From positions 1 to 64,000 of IMG/VR virus record IMGVR_UViG_3300044726_000013: 64,000 nucleotides of DNA. One strand, 5' to 3'. Positions 57,701 to 64,000 of this stretch are shown here, in pieces (the stretch's first letter is position 1; every line of letters begins with the position of its first letter). The notes below the pieces were generated by a model. The model was not told the DNA's origin and searched no databases. It saw only the letters and a list, made by a program, of their open reading frames with translations. Source of the DNA: a virus. The position numbers were made by a program, and so were the translations under genes.

Positions 57701-59438
57701 TAACGTTGACAATACTTCTGATGTCAACAAGCCGGTCAGCACGGCGCAGGCGGCGGCTGACGCGCTGAAGCTGGCGCTGGCTGGCGGCACCATGAGCGGC
57801 ATGCTCAGGATAAACACGGTAGATGGCGTCACCAGCCTGTTGCTGTCAGGCACCAGCAAGGGTATTCGGTTTGTACCCAGCGCCAGCTATTTTGCCATTG
57901 AGGGCGTGGATTACACGGGCGTGGGCTCATACCAGCCGCTGCGGTTGTACGGCACGGCCATCATTCTGGCAGCGGCCACCAGCGTACCAGCCAGCACCGC
58001 TACCGTGGCTGGCTTCAACACAGCCCATGGCGTTGCGCCCACCGCCCCGGTCAACGGGGATTTCTGGTCAACCACGACGGGCTTCTATGGGCGCGTCAAC
58101 GGCGTCACCAAGGGTCCCTTTACGGATGACGCTGCTGTCACCGCTGCCGTAGCTACCAAGGAACCCGCCATTGCCATGGGCACCACCGCCCAGTATTGGC
58201 GCGGTGACAAGTCTTGGCAGACGCTGGACAAGGCTGCGGTTGGCCTTGATCAGGTTGACAACACCAGCGATGCCAACAAGCCCGTCAGCAATGCCACCAG
58301 CGTTGCCCTGAACCTGAAGGCCAATCTGGCCAGCCCTGCGCTCACGGGCGTGCCTACAGCGCCAACGGCGGCAACAGGCACCAACACCACGCAACTGGCC
58401 ACCACGGCGTATGTGATGGCCCTCACAGGCACACCGCCAGTTGACGGGTCACCCGCTGACGGCACCACCGGCCTGAACACGATGATTGCGCCCGGCTGGT
58501 GGCAGAAACTGGTGGGGCCCAACAACACCAACAACCCTGCACCGGGTACTTACTGGTGGATACTGACCCTAGTCTACGTGCCCAATTACTATACCCAGTA
58601 CGCTTATCCCTATTACAGCAATGACGGCTTCGGCTTACTGCATCGTAGCTGCAACAACGGTGTCTGGGGGCCGTGGTCAGGTGAGGTGTCACCCGGCACG
58701 GTGGCGCATCTGGCCAGAGCAACAGCACCTGTTGGCTGGCTGAAGGCCAACGGCGCAGCCGTCAACCGCACCACCTACGCGGCGTTGTTTGCGGCCATAG
58801 GCACGGTCTATGGCGCGGGTGACGGCACCACCACCTTTTTGCTGCCCGACCTGCGCGGTGAGTTCATACGCGGCTTTGACGATGCCAGAGGCATTGACAG
58901 CGGGCGCGCGTTCAACAGCGTCGTGCAGCTAGGCGGCGTTGAGAGCCACACCCACCCTATACTCGCTATTGCCACTGGCGGGCGGTCAGCGGGGCATACG
59001 CACACCACCGCCGTGTCTGGCACCACTGGCGGCGTCAGCGCCAACCACACGCACAGCTTCTCAGACACCAGCAGCGCCACCGGCAACGCCAGCGCCAACC
59101 ACACACACGAACCATCCACCGTAGCCAATAGCTTCGCTACCAATCTGCCTACGGCTGGCACTGGCATAGCGATCACATCCAGTTCTTTTGCTACGGCGTC
59201 TGTGGCTACGACCAGCGCATCTGGCGCGGCGCACACCCACACGGTAGCGGTGTCAGGCACGTCTGGCGGCAACAGCGTTGGCCACACGCACACCTTTGCT
59301 GACAATGCGTCAAGCAGCGGCACTGAGAGTGTAGACCACACCCACACCACACCGGCCACCAACACCGTAGCCAACACCGGGGGCATCACTGAGACGCGCC
59401 CGCGCAACCTTGCTATGCTTGCATGCATCAAGTACTGA
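54786..59438 (+). CDS. Giant tail fibre with collar-type C-terminus (copy 2)
   Basis: 1550 residues. The N-terminal ~30 are an attachment motif (FPTSPAENQEFTPPGGVTY). The shaft has nine copies of a unit around VGLGNVDN...SDANKPVSTA, alternating with IAGGT..QYWTGLKTWATLDK segments and PLASPTF/GK..T tracts. From about 1300 there is a collar-type region (WLKANGAAVNRTTYAALF, FLLPDLRGEFIRGFDDARG), His-rich hairpins, and the tip ETRPRNLAMLACIKY shared with the fibre at 3742. Main candidate for receptor binding. Preceded by other fibre genes, followed by its assembly protein. Confidence 0.85.
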   Translation: MAFDFPTSPAENQEFTPPGGVTYIYKTPRWQVKPPTNGSGSALDADLLDGQHGSYYLSYLNQTNKPSGYPPATHTHVIGDITNLQISLDAKAPLASPTFNGKATTAASAAGGAGFAVLPGAAPSAPVNGDIWLTTLGLYVRTNGATMGPLGVGGEPAIALGTAAQYWRGDKNWATLDKAAVGLGNVDNTTDLNKPLSTATTSALSGKENTIAGGTGTQYWTGLKAWATLDKAAVGLGNVDNVSDANKAISTATQTALNLKATLADPTFTGDPKAPTPLTADNDTSIATTAFVQANMALKANATHTHTITDITSLQTSLDAKAPLANPSFTGKVTTQLSSTTAAGLILPHGAAPSAPVNGDIWTTTVGLYARINGSTVGPYGGTGSFEPIIAGGLGSQYWTGLKTWATLDKAAVGLANVDNISDANKPVSTAQQTALNGKENTIAGGTSAQYWTGLKAWATLDKAAVGLGNVENTTDLNKPVSTATTTALNLKENTASKNALNGYAGLDGTGKIPSTLLPAYVDDVIEVANYSSLPSTGSTGIIYVTLDNNKTYRWSGLAYVEISSSPGSTDAVPEGSINLYFTAARSMANSPVQSVATRTGAVVLTSTDVGLGNVTNTSDANKPVSTAQQTALNLKANIASPTFTGKTTTQLSSTTEAGLALPHGVAPSAPVNGDIWTTTVGLYARINGQTVGPYGGSGSFEPIIAGGTAAQYWTGLKTWATLDKAAVGLANVDNIADANKPVSTAQAAADALRVLKAGDTMSGGLNFGTAAAASAQDLTRHLALYSTTYGWNVTASSLNHVTNTGAAHNFYAGVTLVGTLGPTVANLPLGLTTLAPAANDSTTRVPTTAWVQAEIASDITGKENTIAGGTSGQYWTGLKTWAALDKTAVGLANVDNTTDANKPISTATATALSGKEPTIAGGTVAQYWRGDKSWQNLPAGGEPPIALGTTLQYWRGDKSWQTLDKTAVGLANVDNTSDVNKPVSTAQAAADALKLALAGGTMSGMLRINTVDGVTSLLLSGTSKGIRFVPSASYFAIEGVDYTGVGSYQPLRLYGTAIILAAATSVPASTATVAGFNTAHGVAPTAPVNGDFWSTTTGFYGRVNGVTKGPFTDDAAVTAAVATKEPAIAMGTTAQYWRGDKSWQTLDKAAVGLDQVDNTSDANKPVSNATSVALNLKANLASPALTGVPTAPTAATGTNTTQLATTAYVMALTGTPPVDGSPADGTTGLNTMIAPGWWQKLVGPNNTNNPAPGTYWWILTLVYVPNYYTQYAYPYYSNDGFGLLHRSCNNGVWGPWSGEVSPGTVAHLARATAPVGWLKANGAAVNRTTYAALFAAIGTVYGAGDGTTTFLLPDLRGEFIRGFDDARGIDSGRAFNSVVQLGGVESHTHPILAIATGGRSAGHTHTTAVSGTTGGVSANHTHSFSDTSSATGNASANHTHEPSTVANSFATNLPTAGTGIAITSSSFATASVATTSASGAAHTHTVAVSGTSGGNSVGHTHTFADNASSSGTESVDHTHTTPATNTVANTGGITETRPRNLAMLACIKY

Positions 59439-59448
59439 GGGAACTGAC

Positions 59449-59769
59449 ATGGCCAACCCCCCAATTGTTTATCACTACCACCACACCACGGGCGTTTATC
59501 TCAACGCCAGCAGTGAAGCCGACCCTGACCCCATGGATGAGGGCAAATGGCTCTACCCGGCTGACACCACCACCAAGGTGCCGCCCAACGTACCCAACCC
59601 CAAGACGCAGCACGCGGTGTTTGCAGACGGGGCGTGGGCAGTACAAACCATACCGCCACCACCAAAACCAACGCATGCCGAGAACGTTGCCAACGCGCCC
59701 AAGAACCGGCTAGTACGCGGGCCGCAAATTTCTGACGTTCTGACGGGTCAAACCGTAGATAGGGGATAA
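59449..59769 (+). CDS. Tail fibre assembly-like protein (copy 2)
   Basis: 106 residues, paralogue of 4930-5208: YHYHHTTGVYLNASSEADPD, then DEGKWLYPADTTTKVPP, HAVFADGAWAVQT and a proline-rich linker. The C-terminal RGPQISDVLTG differs from copy 1. Start at 59449 from AGGGAAC upstream and alignment with copy 1. Confidence 0.6.
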   Translation: MANPPIVYHYHHTTGVYLNASSEADPDPMDEGKWLYPADTTTKVPPNVPNPKTQHAVFADGAWAVQTIPPPPKPTHAENVANAPKNRLVRGPQISDVLTGQTVDRG

Positions 59770-59772
59770 ACC

Positions 59773-60117
59773 ATGACAAGTCTTAATATCGTGCAGGCCG
59801 CTTCTGACCCTGACTTCTACACAAGGGTGAGTTTCCTTGCCGTGAAGACGGCGCAGAACGTGGCATCTGAAGACCCCGGCGCGGCCAATCACCTTGCCCG
59901 CGTGGACTATGCCAACCGGGTGTTCAGGGGCGATGACAATGCGGCGCTTCTGGCGCAGCACGTGGCCACCAACCCGGCCATAGGTGCGGCGCTTGAGGCC
60001 GGTGCCACCGTGCCAGACGGCGACATTGAGTTTGCGCTGGCCAGCATCTGGGATGCCCGCGCCACCGCCTTCTACGTGCCGCCACGCGAGCCGACACCCG
60101 CAGCCACCGCTGAGTAA
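59773..60117 (+). CDS. Fibre-cassette third protein (copy 2), unknown function
   Basis: 114 residues, paralogue of 5195-5620 (see shared RVSFLAV, VFRGDDNA and IEFALASIWDARATAF). It lacks the coiled-coil extension of copy 1 and ends in a proline-rich tail. Three bases after the previous stop. Confidence 0.7.
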   Translation: MTSLNIVQAASDPDFYTRVSFLAVKTAQNVASEDPGAANHLARVDYANRVFRGDDNAALLAQHVATNPAIGAALEAGATVPDGDIEFALASIWDARATAFYVPPREPTPAATAE

Positions 60118-60123
60118 ACTGCC

Positions 60124-62718
60124 ATGGCCAAGCGTCTGGGCAAGAAGCTGCATATGAGCCGTGGGGCAACCCACGCCCGCATGCAGTTTCAGGAAGCCAA
60201 GCACAAGCGTGATGTCAGCGGCAAGTTTGCTGACATGCCGGGCAGCGTTGTGCCGGGCCTTGACGGCAACGTTGCTGACATAGCGCCCGCAATGCAGCCA
60301 GCCACCAAGGCTGACTGGATGGCAGGTGCCAAGACCAGCAAGGTGACGGGTGATGACCTGATCAAGCTGCACGTCACCAGCAACCCCAAGAAGGCGGGCA
60401 GCGCGGCGGCTGAGCGCTTTGCCAAATACACCGACGGCATGAGCGTGGCTGACTACCGCAAGGCCGGGGGCACCGCTGAAGACTTGGCTTGGGACCGCAA
60501 GCGCGGCTTTGTCAGCTTTCACACGCCAGACACCTACCACAGCATCAGCACCAACGGGGCCTCCCCGGTCAGTCAGATCAACCACCAGACCGCCACTGGG
60601 CGGCTGGCCAACATCAAGGCGCAGGCTGAGGCCAAGGCAGGCGTGACCACTGAGGCGGTGAAGCCACCCCCACCTGACGTGCCCATGAAGGCGTCTGGTG
60701 AGCCGCCTGAGCCACCGCCGCCGCCCAAGCCGGTAGAAGCGGCCCCTAAACCCGCCGCTGCGGCCCCAGCCAGCCCCGCCAGCGCGTCTGCGGCCCCCAA
60801 GGCACCTGAGACACCCGCCGCGCCCAAACCCGCGCCCACGGGCACGCCTGAGGCCGCTGTGGTGGCCAAGCCGCCTGAGGTGGGCGTGGTTGAGCCTGCG
60901 GCAGCCCCCAAGATTGAGCCAAGCACCAAGGTTGGCTTCTACAAGAAGGGGGTGACGCCGGATGAGACAACCACGCTGAACGGCGTTGAGTTGAAGCCGT
61001 GGACCCCGCCCAAAGACAATGCGGGCTGGGCCAAGGTTGACGGGCAGAACCCAGATATCGGTGAGACACCGCTGAATGCCAAGGGCAAGCGGCCGGGCGC
61101 TGGCGTGCTGATCACTGAGCCTGACGGCAGGGTTTGGCTGGTCAAGCCCACCAAGGGTTATGGCGGCTATGAGTACACATTCCCCAAGGGTGGCCAAGAC
61201 CCCGGTGAGGGCCTGTCACTGCAAGCCACCGCCATCAAGGAAGCGTATGAAGAAAGCGGCCTGAAGGTGCGCATCACTGGCGTGGCCGGTGACTTTGAGG
61301 GTGACACCAGCGTGGCGCGCTACTACCACGCGGTGCGTGAGGACGGTAGGCCCGCAGATCATGGCTGGGAGAGTGAAGCCGTTGTGCTGGTGCCCAAGGA
61401 CCAGCTTGACCTGTACTTGAACAAGAGCCGTGACAAGAGCATTGCCACACAGCACCTGAAGCCTGAGCCCAAGCCCGCTGGCGCGCCGCCTGCCGCGCCT
61501 GCGCCCAAGCCTGCTGAAGGCCCAACCGTGGCACCCAGCGGTCTACCGCCGCAGATGCCCAATGACCACCGCTTCAAGATTGAAGACGTGGTGGACATGC
61601 CCGCCCACAAGATGGTTGATGAGGGTGACGCGGGTCTGGAGTGGGAGTACAAGAAAGAATATCACCAGTACGGTGGCGATAACTGGGTCAAGAGCGTGGG
61701 CGGCACCCGCATCACAGACCAAGCTGACTTCAACAAGAAGTATAAGGATGCCCCGCTCACTTATCTGACCAATGATCAATACGATAACCTTGGCTACACC
61801 AGCGTCAACACCAAGAAGTTGCCCACGTTCAACGAGATTGCGCCGGGCCTGATACAGCGCAACCGTGACCCCAAGGCTATCAGGGACCGCATGTTCAACG
61901 GTGTGACCACGCCGCCTATTGTGCTGAAGCACGGCAACACCTACCGCCTGATGGCAGGCCAGAGCCGCATTTGGACCGGCCTGTCTGCGGGCATCAGGGT
62001 GCCGGTCAAGGTCATAGACGTGACGCCCGGTGCAGCCAAGCCAGTGGTGGGCAAGGGCAAGTTCACTGAGGCTGACATTGTGGGTGACAAGGTAGTCACT
62101 TCAATGTTCAGGGAAAAATTCACCACCCGCATGAACAAGCTGCCTGAGAAGTTTGTCAGTGCGGCCATAAAGGATGGTAAGCCTCACCTCTACGGCAGCT
62201 ACAAAGGTGCCACAGACGCACCGCACATGAAGATGAGCGGCACGTCAAAGGCCCCGGTGGCTTATTATGCCATCAAGGAAAAGCACACAGCCTTCTTTGA
62301 AGACATGAACAGCAAGTCGGGCAAGGCTCTGAAGGGCAATGGCTACACTGACGCGGAGGTAGAGGAATATCACTTGGGCAACATTGCCCATGAACTGGGC
62401 CATCAAATGGATTATATCAACCGCACCAAGGTGCCGGGTAAATTTCAGATGACGGGTGGGTCAAAAGACCCTGAGTTCATGACCAAGGCTGAGAAGATAC
62501 GGAAGAGATATGTCACAACGCCCAACCAGACCGATCAAGAGAAGTGGGCCACCTATTTCACGTCTGATCAAGAGATGTGGGCGGCGGGCACCGAGGTGGT
62601 GATGATGGGCGGGCGCAGGGGCGTCAGCAGCAAGAACAGCTTGCTGGGCAAATTGATGCATGAAGAGGGCTTGGTTGATTGGATGACTGCCCATTACAAG
62701 AGTAGGGGTGCGCTGTGA
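60124..62718 (+). CDS. Multidomain virion-associated polyvalent-type protein (recurrent domain, Nudix, ParB/Srx-like, zinc protease)
   Basis: 864 residues. A KHKRDVSGKF motif near the start is shared with the protein at 62945. The recurrent domain is at ~79-133 (SNPKKAGSAAAERFAKY, DGMSV, DLAWDRKRGFVSF). After a Pro/Ala linker there is a Nudix-like box near 355-380 (KGGQDPGEG, then KEAYEESGL, spacing two residues longer than canonical). After a second linker comes a ParB/sulfiredoxin-like segment near 597-635 (PPIVLKHGNTYRLMAGQSRI). The C-terminal zincin has IAHELGHQMDY near 754. Such mixtures match the pol yvalent proteins described by Iyer, Aravind and colleagues, thought to enter the host with the DNA. 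Confidence 0.75.
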   Translation: MAKRLGKKLHMSRGATHARMQFQEAKHKRDVSGKFADMPGSVVPGLDGNVADIAPAMQPATKADWMAGAKTSKVTGDDLIKLHVTSNPKKAGSAAAERFAKYTDGMSVADYRKAGGTAEDLAWDRKRGFVSFHTPDTYHSISTNGASPVSQINHQTATGRLANIKAQAEAKAGVTTEAVKPPPPDVPMKASGEPPEPPPPPKPVEAAPKPAAAAPASPASASAAPKAPETPAAPKPAPTGTPEAAVVAKPPEVGVVEPAAAPKIEPSTKVGFYKKGVTPDETTTLNGVELKPWTPPKDNAGWAKVDGQNPDIGETPLNAKGKRPGAGVLITEPDGRVWLVKPTKGYGGYEYTFPKGGQDPGEGLSLQATAIKEAYEESGLKVRITGVAGDFEGDTSVARYYHAVREDGRPADHGWESEAVVLVPKDQLDLYLNKSRDKSIATQHLKPEPKPAGAPPAAPAPKPAEGPTVAPSGLPPQMPNDHRFKIEDVVDMPAHKMVDEGDAGLEWEYKKEYHQYGGDNWVKSVGGTRITDQADFNKKYKDAPLTYLTNDQYDNLGYTSVNTKKLPTFNEIAPGLIQRNRDPKAIRDRMFNGVTTPPIVLKHGNTYRLMAGQSRIWTGLSAGIRVPVKVIDVTPGAAKPVVGKGKFTEADIVGDKVVTSMFREKFTTRMNKLPEKFVSAAIKDGKPHLYGSYKGATDAPHMKMSGTSKAPVAYYAIKEKHTAFFEDMNSKSGKALKGNGYTDAEVEEYHLGNIAHELGHQMDYINRTKVPGKFQMTGGSKDPEFMTKAEKIRKRYVTTPNQTDQEKWATYFTSDQEMWAAGTEVVMMGGRRGVSSKNSLLGKLMHEEGLVDWMTAHYKSRGAL

Positions 62719-62945
62719 CAACGTTTGTGCATGTGATCAGCCTGACTGCAACGCTGTACCCGGTGCTGACCCAGAATGAAAACATTCTGGGCGACGGTGA
62801 GATGACGCGTGATGAATTGGAGGCCATGCTGCCTGAGGGTGAGCGGCTGAGTGAGGGGCATTACGAAATCAGTGATGACGGCGTGGCCCGGTGGGTGGGC
62901 TTTGATCTGCCGCCACCCGCTGATGAGGCGGATGAGGCGTTCTGA
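62715..62945 (+). CDS. Small unknown protein between two domain-carrying proteins
   Basis: 76 residues from a GTG overlapping the previous stop: MTTFVHVISLTATLYPVLTQ, then TRDELEAMLPEGERLSEGHY and a very acidic end (PPPADEADEAF). Its stop overlaps the next start (TGATG). Not recognised. Confidence 0.6.
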   Translation: MTTFVHVISLTATLYPVLTQNENILGDGEMTRDELEAMLPEGERLSEGHYEISDDGVARWVGFDLPPPADEADEAF

Positions 62946-64000
62946 TGCCCGCTGGTCTGAAGCTGAAGACAGCTAAGATATCCAAGGGTGCCCACGGCAT
63001 CAAGATCAAGTGGGACATGAACAAGCACAAGCGTGACAGCTTGACTGGTCGGTTCACGTTCAAGCCCGGCACTGAAGAGTTCAAGTCTGAGCCGTTCGGC
63101 CCCGGCAAGACCGGCAACATCAAGGGCACAGATGTCATCAAGCTGCACGTCACCAGCAACCCAAAGAAGCCGGGTAGCAAGGCCAATACTGACTTTGAGA
63201 ATTACAAGGATGACATGACGGTTGCTGAGTTCAGGGCGGCAGTCGGCAGCAACGTCAAGGCCAATGAGCATCTGACCTATGACACCAAGAAGGGCTTCAT
63301 CACCATTCATGACCCGGCCACGCTGCCCGCCAAGCCGCTGGCCCAGCCTGAGCCGCCGCCCCCGCCCAAGCTGACCATGGCCGAGTATGCCATCACCAGC
63401 AAGACCAAGAACCTGCAACCGCACGACAAGATCAAATTGCTGGCGGGTGAGAACCCCAAGAAGGCGGGCAGCAAGTCTGCGGCCCTATTCTCAAACTATA
63501 AGGATGAGATGACCGTTGGTGAGTTCCACGCGGCCATTGGCAACAAGAAGGCCAGTCAGGAAACGTTGCTCTACGACCTCAAGAAAGGCTTCATCAGCGT
63601 GCACAACGGCGCTGATCTGGCTGACATGCAGAGCGGCAAGCTGAGCCCCGGCAAGCTGGCGGCGCACATGCAGACGGGTGACAAGGGCCTTGGCGTGGTC
63701 AGCAAGAACCCGTTCACCCCCGGCACCAAGAATTATCAGGACTTTGAAGACGCCGCCTTTGACCAAGGGCTGACCACGCAGGCCAAGGTGACAGCCAGCG
63801 TTGACCCGGCCACGGGTGCGCCCAAGCCCAAGTCACTGGCTGATCTGACAGATGATGACGTGGTGGTGAGCCAGTACGGCACTGAATACACCGCGTCGAT
63901 GATGAAGGCCAACACTGACCCACTCTTCAAGAAACAGGTGGATGACAGTCTGGCGTCTGGCAAATGGACCGTCAAGCCCAAGCCGCCTGCCCTTATGGAT
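62945..64000 (+). CDS. Protein with tandem copies of the recurrent domain (cut by window end)
   Basis: 352 residues visible, open at the right edge. It starts with KHKRDSLTGRF, as in the protein at 60124. Domain copy one is at ~63-122 (SNPKKPGSKANTDFENY, DDMTVAEF, KGFITIHD), copy two at ~161-220 (ENPKKAGSKSAALFSNY, DEMTVGEF, KGFISVHN), and a degenerate third at ~246-300 (SKNPFTPGTKNYQDFED). Linkers are Pro/Lys-rich. Likely a second virion-associated or injected protein; the C-terminal effector part, if any, lies outside the window. Confidence 0.75.
   Translation, partial: MPAGLKLKTAKISKGAHGIKIKWDMNKHKRDSLTGRFTFKPGTEEFKSEPFGPGKTGNIKGTDVIKLHVTSNPKKPGSKANTDFENYKDDMTVAEFRAAVGSNVKANEHLTYDTKKGFITIHDPATLPAKPLAQPEPPPPPKLTMAEYAITSKTKNLQPHDKIKLLAGENPKKAGSKSAALFSNYKDEMTVGEFHAAIGNKKASQETLLYDLKKGFISVHNGADLADMQSGKLSPGKLAAHMQTGDKGLGVVSKNPFTPGTKNYQDFEDAAFDQGLTTQAKVTASVDPATGAPKPKSLADLTDDDVVVSQYGTEYTASMMKANTDPLFKKQVDDSLASGKWTVKPKPPALMD

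Noticed and set aside
54786-58400. Frameshift or pseudogene suspicion in the repetitive fibre gene
   Set aside because: The frame is continuous over 1550 codons with consistent repeat units, so there is no sign of decay.
59710-61197. 495-codon open frame on the minus strand opposite 59773-62718
   Set aside because: Antisense to genes with recognisable paralogues or domains; Gly/Arg/His-rich without motifs or a ribosome site.
1-64000. Temperate lifestyle
   Set aside because: HTH regulators are present, but no integrase, excisionase, attachment site or partition pair was seen; part of the genome is missing, so it stays open.

Overview
The window is most of the genome of a tailed double-stranded DNA bacteriophage. 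It has both terminase subunits, a DUF4055-type portal, several tail fibres, a lambda J-like tail-tip protein, a GH19 endolysin and its own replication set. The J-like tip and long fibre operons point to a siphovirus. The sequence is GC-rich and densely packed, with ATGA/GTGA overlaps almost everywhere. I found no GANTC site in the first 4.9 kb. That is the CcrM methylation site that alphaproteobacteria and their phages tend to avoid, so an alphaproteobacterial host is my best inference. No integrase, CRISPR array, insertion sequence or tRNA was found. Capsid and most tail genes are missing and probably lie beyond the two window edges, which would join on a circular or permuted map.

Layout. 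1-7961 (+): tail tip, tail fibre with its assembly protein, endolysin and small membrane (holin-like) proteins. 8059-11084 (-): a SNF2-type helicase and two unknowns. 11330-34490 (+): replication and modification, in the order unknown/ssDNA-binding candidates, AEP-type primase, UvrD-like helicase, histone-like protein, a hypermodification protein, many very small genes, and a second UvrD-like helicase. These are followed by a block holding inositol-phosphate synthase, a DNA transferase-like protein, a cysteine phosphatase, a 5-hmdU DNA kinase, a thymidylate synthase homologue, an HD phosphohydrolase and a family A DNA polymerase, and then HTH regulators. 34532-45420: mostly small minus-strand genes, many with their own promoter (accessory or host-takeover region), with a plus-strand island at 35368-37263 carrying ExoX-like and VRR-NUC-like nucleases. 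45792-64000 (+): terminases, portal, collagen-like and very repetitive fibres, a second copy of the fibre cassette, and large multidomain proteins that are probably packaged in the virion.

How the genes work together. The thymidylate synthase homologue (probably a dUMP hydroxymethylase), the 5-hmdU DNA kinase and two hypermodification-type proteins fit the known route of thymine hypermodification: hydroxymethyl-dU is incorporated by the polymerase, phosphorylated in the DNA, then replaced by a side group. What is unusual is a complete myo-inositol-1-phosphate synthase whose gene overlaps the transferase gene, with a cysteine phosphatase two genes further on. This suggests that inositol or an inositol phosphate may be the side group or a precursor of it.

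Other system-level signals are listed below. A ~55-residue domain recurs in six proteins of different architecture. The trinucleotide CGA/TCG is strongly depleted. Two inverted copies of an iteron-bearing intergenic element bracket the whole early region, and each has a leaderless gene facing outward. A family of near-identical TTTACA-N17/18-TANNNN promoters serves the accessory genes. Three terminator-like hairpins lie just upstream of the start codons of inositol-phosphate synthase, thymidylate synthase homologue and large terminase. All coordinates and motif readings were done by eye. No database search was run, and family assignments rest on remembered motifs.
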